From positions 1-64,000 of the forward strand of contig JAJRSO010000028.1 of the NCBI GenBank assembly GCA_024278755.1: 64,000 bases of DNA. Reading direction: 5' to 3'. The notes beneath the pieces were generated by a model. It had not been told where the DNA came from. It saw only the letters and a list, made by a program, of their open reading frames with translations, and did no database searches. The DNA comes from Calditrichota bacterium. Its GTDB lineage: Bacteria; Calditrichota; Calditrichia; Calditrichales; Calditrichaceae. Shown piece after piece: positions 58,803 through 64,000 of the stretch (its first letter is position 1; each line of letters opens with the position of its first letter). Both the position numbers and the translations under genes were made by a program.

Positions 58803-61127
58803 ATGCCATCGTTTATATCAGGTAAAATCTATTTACTCGTTTTTATTTTTTTGCTGTCACCGGGGTTGTTTAGCCAGAATGTGGTTCTGGAAAATACGAA
58901 TGTCGAAAAGCTAAAAGAATTAGCCAAACAGTATCAGCAAAGATATGAAAATCAAAAGGCCGAAGCGCTGGCTAAAGCCCAACAGGAAGGCTGGCCGGTT
59001 TACCGGGAACTGGAAAACGGCGGCTTGATGGAATTAATGAGTTTGGATGCGCAGGGCAATCCGGTTTACTATATCACAGATAATCTGAATGCGGCCAAGA
59101 CGTTATCTACCAATAATGTCTGGCCGGGCGGATCGGCCGGATTAAATCTGGACGGCAGCGGGATGACCGCCGGTGAATGGGACGGCGGCGGTGTTTTAAC
59201 GACCCATCAGGAGCTTACGGGCCGGATAACGCAAAAAGATTCACCCTCCAGTACCAAAGATCATGCTACCCATGTGGCCGGAACGATTCTGGCCTCCGGT
59301 GTGCAGGCAAACGCCCACGGCATGGCGCCGGCGGCTCATTTAGATGCGTATGATTGGGATAATGATGATTCCGAAATGGCTTCGGCGGCAGCAGCCGGTT
59401 TATTGATTTCTAACCATTCGTATGGTATTGGGACAGGTTGGTATAATTTCATTTTTTGGGCAGGCGATACGAGTATCAGTACGGTGGAAGATTACAAATT
59501 TGGCTTTTACGATGCAGATCATTGCCAGGCATGGGATCAAATTGCTTCTGACGCCCCCTATTATTTAATCGTCAAATCAGCAGGAAATGACCGTGGGGAA
59601 GGATATAATTCGAGCGGTCATGAAGTGGACGGCGGCAGCAACGGTTACGATTGCATAAGCTATTGGGGAGTTGCAAAGAATGTGCTTACAATTGGTGCGG
59701 TGAATGATATAACTACGGGATGGACACAGTCCGGCGATGTTGTAATGTCTTCTTTTAGCAGTTGGGGCCCTACGGATGACGGACGAATTAAACCGGACTT
59801 AGTGGCCAATGGCGTTGGTGTTTATTCCAGTATTTCCACCGGGAATGCGGATTATGATACTTACGACGGTACTTCTATGGCTACGCCCAATGCCACGGGT
59901 TCGCTTTTACTTTTGCAGCAGCACTATAAAACCTTAAGCGGCGGTACGCCCATGCGGGCGGCAACATTAAAAGGGCTGGCCATTCACACAGCCGACGAAG
60001 CCGGTGACGGACCGGGACCGGATTACCGTTTTGGCTGGGGGTTGATTAATACCGAAAAAGCGGCGCTGCTCATCGATAGTGTATGGACCGATCAAAAGGA
60101 AAGTACCATCAAAGAACAAACCTTAAGCCAGGGAGATACCTATTCCTTTCAGGTGACATCGGACGGAAGCAATCCGCTGCGGGTGACCATCTGCTGGACC
60201 GATCCGCCCGGAACACCGGTTGCCGCGGCGCTGGATCCGCCGGATATTATGTTGGTTAATGATTTGGATTTACGAATTACGGGGAACAGCGCCACCTATT
60301 ACCCCTGGAAATTCGCCTCACCCAATCCCAACACACCGTCCAATACCGCTACCACAGGCGATAATATCCGCGATAATGTGGAACAGGTACTTATTGCTTC
60401 GCCTGCATCCGGAACTTATACGATTTCCGTAAGCCATAAAGGAACGCTGACCAACGGTGCCCAGGCCTTCTCGCTTATCATGAGCGGCGCCCATTATTCC
60501 GATGCATCGCTTCCTGTGGAGATGGCCTCGTTTACTGCCACAGGCGGAAATAAAATGGCGGCCTTACACTGGGTGACCGAATCCGAAATCGATAATCTCG
60601 GATTTAATGTTTACCGCAGCCGGCAAGAAAACGACGGCTATGTGCAAATAGCCTCCTTCGGGAAAGATAAAAATCTAAAAGGGCTGGGCTCCTCTTCTGT
60701 GGGGAAAGCATATAAGTATTATGATTTCGATCTGGAAAACAATGCCATCTACTGGTATAAAATCGAAGATGTTTCCATCGACGGGCAACGCGATTTTCAC
60801 GGCCCGGTTTCGGCTGTAACCGATGCTTCCAGCGCGTTAAGCAAAGAATCCCTGTTTCCGCCGGATGGCTTTCGGTTGTCGCAAAATTATCCGAATCCGT
60901 TTAATCCCAAAACCATTATTAATTACGAACTGCCAATTACGGGTTTTGTAGAATTGACGGTTTATAATGCATTGGGGCAGAAAATTAAAACACTGGTGAA
61001 TGCGAGACAGGAGGCCGGAAAATATTCGGTGTCGTTCGCTGCCGCGGCGTTTCCCGCCGGTGTGTATTGGTATCAATTGATAGCCGGCAAATTTCGCCAA
61101 ACAAGAAAAATGCTGCTACTGAAATAA
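58803..61127 (+). CDS. Secreted subtilisin-family (S8) serine protease 2, T9SS cargo
   Basis: A 774-residue protein after a GGAGG ribosome site, with a signal peptide ending LFSQ. A helical propeptide (~28-60) precedes the S8 domain (~95-430). The triad is D127 in GEWDGGGV, H154 in DHATHVAGT and S358 in GTSMATP; the oxyanion asparagine may be in SNHSYG. The GHGTH consensus is altered to DHATH. A P-domain/PPC-like region follows (~440-565: VTICWTDPPGTPV, VNDLDLRI), then a short linker domain (~575-680) and a sorting domain (QNYPNPFNPKTIINYELP). It is only distantly related to the subtilase at 1069. The palindrome upstream suggests independent regulation. Confidence 0.92.
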   Translation: MPSFISGKIYLLVFIFLLSPGLFSQNVVLENTNVEKLKELAKQYQQRYENQKAEALAKAQQEGWPVYRELENGGLMELMSLDAQGNPVYYITDNLNAAKTLSTNNVWPGGSAGLNLDGSGMTAGEWDGGGVLTTHQELTGRITQKDSPSSTKDHATHVAGTILASGVQANAHGMAPAAHLDAYDWDNDDSEMASAAAAGLLISNHSYGIGTGWYNFIFWAGDTSISTVEDYKFGFYDADHCQAWDQIASDAPYYLIVKSAGNDRGEGYNSSGHEVDGGSNGYDCISYWGVAKNVLTIGAVNDITTGWTQSGDVVMSSFSSWGPTDDGRIKPDLVANGVGVYSSISTGNADYDTYDGTSMATPNATGSLLLLQQHYKTLSGGTPMRAATLKGLAIHTADEAGDGPGPDYRFGWGLINTEKAALLIDSVWTDQKESTIKEQTLSQGDTYSFQVTSDGSNPLRVTICWTDPPGTPVAAALDPPDIMLVNDLDLRITGNSATYYPWKFASPNPNTPSNTATTGDNIRDNVEQVLIASPASGTYTISVSHKGTLTNGAQAFSLIMSGAHYSDASLPVEMASFTATGGNKMAALHWVTESEIDNLGFNVYRSRQENDGYVQIASFGKDKNLKGLGSSSVGKAYKYYDFDLENNAIYWYKIEDVSIDGQRDFHGPVSAVTDASSALSKESLFPPDGFRLSQNYPNPFNPKTIINYELPITGFVELTVYNALGQKIKTLVNARQEAGKYSVSFAAAAFPAGVYWYQLIAGKFRQTRKMLLLK

Positions 61128-61195
61128 GCGGAGTATCCTCGCAAAATTAAGCGCGCACTTTGTTTAAACTTTTATCGGTGGCAGACAGGGATGTT

Positions 61196-61224
61196 TTGCA
61201 TATCTCGTGTGTAATTTGTAAAAT
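61196..61224 (+). promoter_or_regulatory. Possible promoter for the peptidylarginine deiminase gene
   Basis: TTGCAT (61196-61201), 17-base spacer, TAAAAT (61219-61224), 80 bases before the ATG at 61305. It is a reasonable sigma70-type match in the 177-base gap after the subtilase gene. Confidence 0.3.
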
Positions 61225-61304
61225 GAAAGTATTCCTGTCGGTTCGCTGCAAAACCAACGGGAGTTACCGCCTTTACATACCTTTTACACCGGAGATCGTT
61301 TTGT

Positions 61305-63035
61305 ATGAAATTTTTACTGATTATTTTTTTGCTTGCCAATATGCTGACGGCGCAGGAACAAACCCTGCCCCATTATATGACGGCGCAGGAAAAAGCGCAG
61401 TATCAAACCTACCGCCTGCGGCAAAAATTGGCAAAACCGGGTCTGGCGGAGGCGCCTCCCGTTGCGGTGCGCGCCATGGCCGAATGGGAAGAGCTGCATG
61501 GGCTGGAAATTACCTGGACCTCCTACTATGAAATTCTGGCTCAGATTGTGGATTATGCACAGGAAGAGGTGACCGTTTATATTGTATGCAGCGATTCGAA
61601 CCAGGTAAAAGCCTATTTAACTCAGCACGGCGTTCCGCTCACAAATACCAAATATTTGGTTGAAGATTACGATACCATCTGGTGCCGTGATTACGGACCC
61701 TGGTCGGCCTATGAATCCGATGTAAATAAACTGGATATTATCGACTGGATTTATAACCGTCCCCGTCCCGACGACGATGCCATCCCTTCTGCGATTGCTA
61801 CCTATTTAGGAAAAGATATTTACGAGGCGACAGAGAGTCCCGATGACCTGGTACATACCGGCGGTAATTTTATGGTGGACGGCCACGGAACCGGGTTTGC
61901 TTCCCAATTGATTTTAGATGAAAACACCGATAAAAGCGAAGCGGAAATCGATGATATTTTGTACCGCTATCTTGGCGTAAACCGTTTTATCAAAATGGAA
62001 ACGCTGCCTTATGATGAAATTCATCATATCGATATGCATATGAAACTACTGGATGAAGAGACCCTGCTGGTTGGTGAATATCCCGAGGGTGTCGCCGACG
62101 GCCCGCAAATCGAAACCAATCTGCAATATGTTTTGGATAATTATCAAACCTGTTTTAATCGTCCCTATAATGTGGTACGCGTTCCTATGCCGCCCGATGC
62201 AAACGGCCGCTATCCCGACAATAACGGCGAATACCGCACCTACACGAATTCGGTAATTGTCAATAAAACGGTTATTGTTCCGGTTTATGAAGAACAATAC
62301 GACACCACCGCGCTGCGCATCTACCGCGAGGCCATGCCCGGTTACAAGGTAGTGGGAATCGACTGCAACGATATTATCGGCGCTCTGGGCGCCATCCATT
62401 GTATTACAAAAGAAATCGGCGTGGATGAACCGGTCTGGATTTCGCACGCCTCTATCCGGCAGGCCTATGAGAGTGAGCAAAACTATTTGGTTTCGGCGCA
62501 GATAAACTCGGCTTCCGGGATCGCCTCGGCAACTACCTGGTGGAGCAGCGACACGACAGTCGGGTATCAGGCGCTGGCAATGACGCCTGTTGGGACAGAT
62601 AGTTTTACCGTGAATATCCCGGCACAGCCCGCGGGGACAACGGTTTATTATTATATTTCCGCGCAGTCAAACAGTGGGCGGAGTGTTAGCAAACCGCTGG
62701 TGGCGCCGAACGGCGTCTTTACGTTTATGATTGAAACCGTTTCGGATTTAGCTGAAAGGAATACGACTCTTTCCCGATTTCGGTTGGCACAAAATTATCC
62801 CAATCCCTTTAATCCGAGTACAAGCATTAATTACGAATTACCAATTTCGAATTATATAAAACTGGAAATCTTTAATACATCGGGTCGGAAGATTCGAACA
62901 GTGGTGAATAGTCTGCAAACAGCCGGGGAGCATACGGTAACCTTTATTGCGGATGGGTTACCATCGGGCGTTTATTTTTATCGTTTACAGGCCGGCGCAC
63001 TGGTCCAAAGCCGGAAAATGCTTATACTAAAATGA
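61305..63035 (+). CDS. Porphyromonas-type peptidylarginine deiminase, T9SS cargo
   Basis: A 576-residue protein with a CCGGAG ribosome site and a signal peptide (ending LTAQ). The PAD_porph/agmatine deiminase domain (~45-375) has WCRDYGPW (D129), HTGGNFMVDGHGTGFAS, HHIDMHMKLLD (H241, D243), YTNSVIVN (N315) and GAIHCITKEIG (C366). These correspond in order and spacing to the catalytic residues of P. gingivalis PPAD (D130, H236, D238, N297, C351, from memory). An Ig-like domain (~385-480) and a sorting domain (QNYPNPFNPSTSINYELP) follow, the same layout as PPAD. It may convert peptide C-terminal arginine to citrulline outside the cell; free agmatine or arginine are alternatives. The esterase gene starts 13 bases after its stop. 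Confidence 0.9.
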   Translation: MKFLLIIFLLANMLTAQEQTLPHYMTAQEKAQYQTYRLRQKLAKPGLAEAPPVAVRAMAEWEELHGLEITWTSYYEILAQIVDYAQEEVTVYIVCSDSNQVKAYLTQHGVPLTNTKYLVEDYDTIWCRDYGPWSAYESDVNKLDIIDWIYNRPRPDDDAIPSAIATYLGKDIYEATESPDDLVHTGGNFMVDGHGTGFASQLILDENTDKSEAEIDDILYRYLGVNRFIKMETLPYDEIHHIDMHMKLLDEETLLVGEYPEGVADGPQIETNLQYVLDNYQTCFNRPYNVVRVPMPPDANGRYPDNNGEYRTYTNSVIVNKTVIVPVYEEQYDTTALRIYREAMPGYKVVGIDCNDIIGALGAIHCITKEIGVDEPVWISHASIRQAYESEQNYLVSAQINSASGIASATTWWSSDTTVGYQALAMTPVGTDSFTVNIPAQPAGTTVYYYISAQSNSGRSVSKPLVAPNGVFTFMIETVSDLAERNTTLSRFRLAQNYPNPFNPSTSINYELPISNYIKLEIFNTSGRKIRTVVNSLQTAGEHTVTFIADGLPSGVYFYRLQAGALVQSRKMLILK

Positions 63036-63048
63036 AAGAAGGTACCGT

Positions 63049-64000
63049 ATGAAAATGGTAATCGCGCAGCTTCTTATTATTATCTTTAGCCTGTCTCCGG
63101 TTTTTGGCCAGCAGGTTTCGCTTCAAAAATGGCCGGCAAAATTACAGCTTTTTCCACGGGATGCTCAGGATTCGGCTTTGGTACACATTCAGGGAGAAGT
63201 GCAGGAAGCCGGTTTTGCCGCGGCAAAACTGGAAATCTATAAACAATCCCAACTCTGGAAAGAAAATACACAAAATCTGAATTATGTGAACGGTACGGCT
63301 GTCTTTGATTTCAGCCCAAAAATTTATGCGGAAGCCGCCGAATATGATTTTAAGCTTTTTATCGACGGCGAACTGATTGCACAGCGCGACAGCATTCTTT
63401 GCGGCGATGTCTTTTTGATAAACGGACAATCCAATTCACATCCCAATGCGGTGTCTTATAGTTTTTCAAGTGAGTTTTGCCGCAGTTTCGGGCGGCATAC
63501 CGGGTACACCGATTATGACCCGGCAGACACCACCTGGGGAATTTCCACCGGTCAGGGCTGGTGCGAAGACTGTAATTTTGCCGTCGGCGTTTGGGGGCTG
63601 CGCTTGCAGGAATTTATTTTGAATACATATGGCATGCCCACCTGTCTGATAAACGGCGGCAGCGGCGGATCGTCCATTTCGTATAATTTACCCGATTCCG
63701 CCGATCATCTGGATTTAACCACAACCTATGGCCGTCTTTTGTACCGGGCGACTAAAGCAAAGGTAGAAAAAAAGGTTAAGGCGTTGCTCTGGCACCAGGG
63801 CGAAAGCGACAGCGGTACGCCGGACGCCGAAGCCTACACGGATCGCTTTACGGAATTGCGCAATGCCTGGCGGGCCGACTATGCGCCCTTAGATAAAATT
63901 TATGTTTTCCAGATTCATCCCGGAAACTGCGGTGGAGCGCAGCAGGATTATTTTCGCAACGAACAGCGTAATTTTAAACGGTTGTTTCCCGAAGTAAGCG
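63049..64000 (+). CDS. Sialate O-acetylesterase-like protein (5' part, runs off the window)
   Basis: ATG 63049 follows an AAGAAGG ribosome site 13 bases after the deiminase stop. The frame stays open to the window edge (317 residues visible). A signal peptide (ending VFGQ) is followed by a ~75-residue N-terminal domain and then a SASA (SGNH-like) esterase domain: CGDVFLINGQSNSHPN with the nucleophilic serine, GGSGGSSIS, and LLWHQGESDSGT. The family removes O-acetyl groups from sialic acids and other sugars. Whether it ends in a T9SS sorting domain cannot be seen. It is probably co-transcribed with the deiminase. Confidence 0.85.
   Translation, partial: MKMVIAQLLIIIFSLSPVFGQQVSLQKWPAKLQLFPRDAQDSALVHIQGEVQEAGFAAAKLEIYKQSQLWKENTQNLNYVNGTAVFDFSPKIYAEAAEYDFKLFIDGELIAQRDSILCGDVFLINGQSNSHPNAVSYSFSSEFCRSFGRHTGYTDYDPADTTWGISTGQGWCEDCNFAVGVWGLRLQEFILNTYGMPTCLINGGSGGSSISYNLPDSADHLDLTTTYGRLLYRATKAKVEKKVKALLWHQGESDSGTPDAEAYTDRFTELRNAWRADYAPLDKIYVFQIHPGNCGGAQQDYFRNEQRNFKRLFPEVS

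Overview
The window looks like part of a chromosome from a Gram-negative FCB-group bacterium with a type IX secretion system (T9SS), most like Calditrichota, Ignavibacteria or related lineages. This is an inference from gene content. The basis is a very high density of signal-peptide proteins ending in the same ~85-residue C-terminal sorting domain (core NYPNPFNP, then LPxxxxVxLxVYNxLGQ, AGxHxVxFxAxxLASGxYxYxL and a final RKM-x-L-x-K/R). There are also carboxypeptidase-regulatory-type TonB-dependent receptors, PorV-like outer-membrane proteins and a Bacteroidetes-type FabI. Eleven proteins carry the canonical sorting domain and two more carry a variant built on VPNPY. No core T9SS machinery genes and no tRNA or rRNA genes were seen.

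Layout. 1-1068: AT-rich accessory patch with the tail of one gene, a GIY-YIG nuclease-like gene and an attC-like inverted repeat. 1069-9472: T9SS cargo (subtilase, M14 carboxypeptidase, beta-helix protein), a reverse-strand fabI and an unknown secreted protein. 9709-10560: membrane sensor-like protein with a four-cysteine C-terminal module. 10916-27401: nine closely spaced forward genes, probably one operon, closed by a clear terminator. It holds two successive modules of TonB-dependent receptor, large secreted VPNPY protein and PorV-like protein, each with a lipoprotein, and then a beta-propeller cargo protein. 27584-36695: GHL10-type glycosidase, TolB-like propeller, N-acetylmuramoyl-L-alanine amidase and a NAGPA-type phosphodiester glycosidase, probably a secreted peptidoglycan/amino-sugar degradation locus. 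36696-39560: decayed LuxR-type response regulator, PHP phosphoesterase and Mrr-like restriction endonuclease. 39563-45850 (minus): M1-M28-PDZ fusion peptidase and M16 peptidase. 46484-51118: giant hybrid sensor kinase. 51334-54308: endonuclease I cargo, FmdE-like protein and a small membrane protein. 54491-57841 (minus): Asp-box propeller cargo. 57842-58802: non-coding, with remnants of a restriction-modification locus. 58803-64000: second subtilase, a Porphyromonas-type peptidylarginine deiminase and the start of a sialate O-acetylesterase.

How it fits together. Most products are predicted to be exported and surface-attached or secreted by the T9SS: proteases, a nuclease, glycosidases and an amidase. 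This suggests a heterotroph living on proteinaceous or particulate polymers and cell-wall debris. The receptor/PorV operon is the strongest candidate for an undescribed system: each receptor is paired with its own PorV-like shuttle and an exported protein with a non-standard sorting domain.

Between genes there are at least two families of dispersed non-coding repeats, plus decayed genes and AT-rich DNA-processing genes that look horizontally acquired. All functional statements come from reading motifs; no database search was run.
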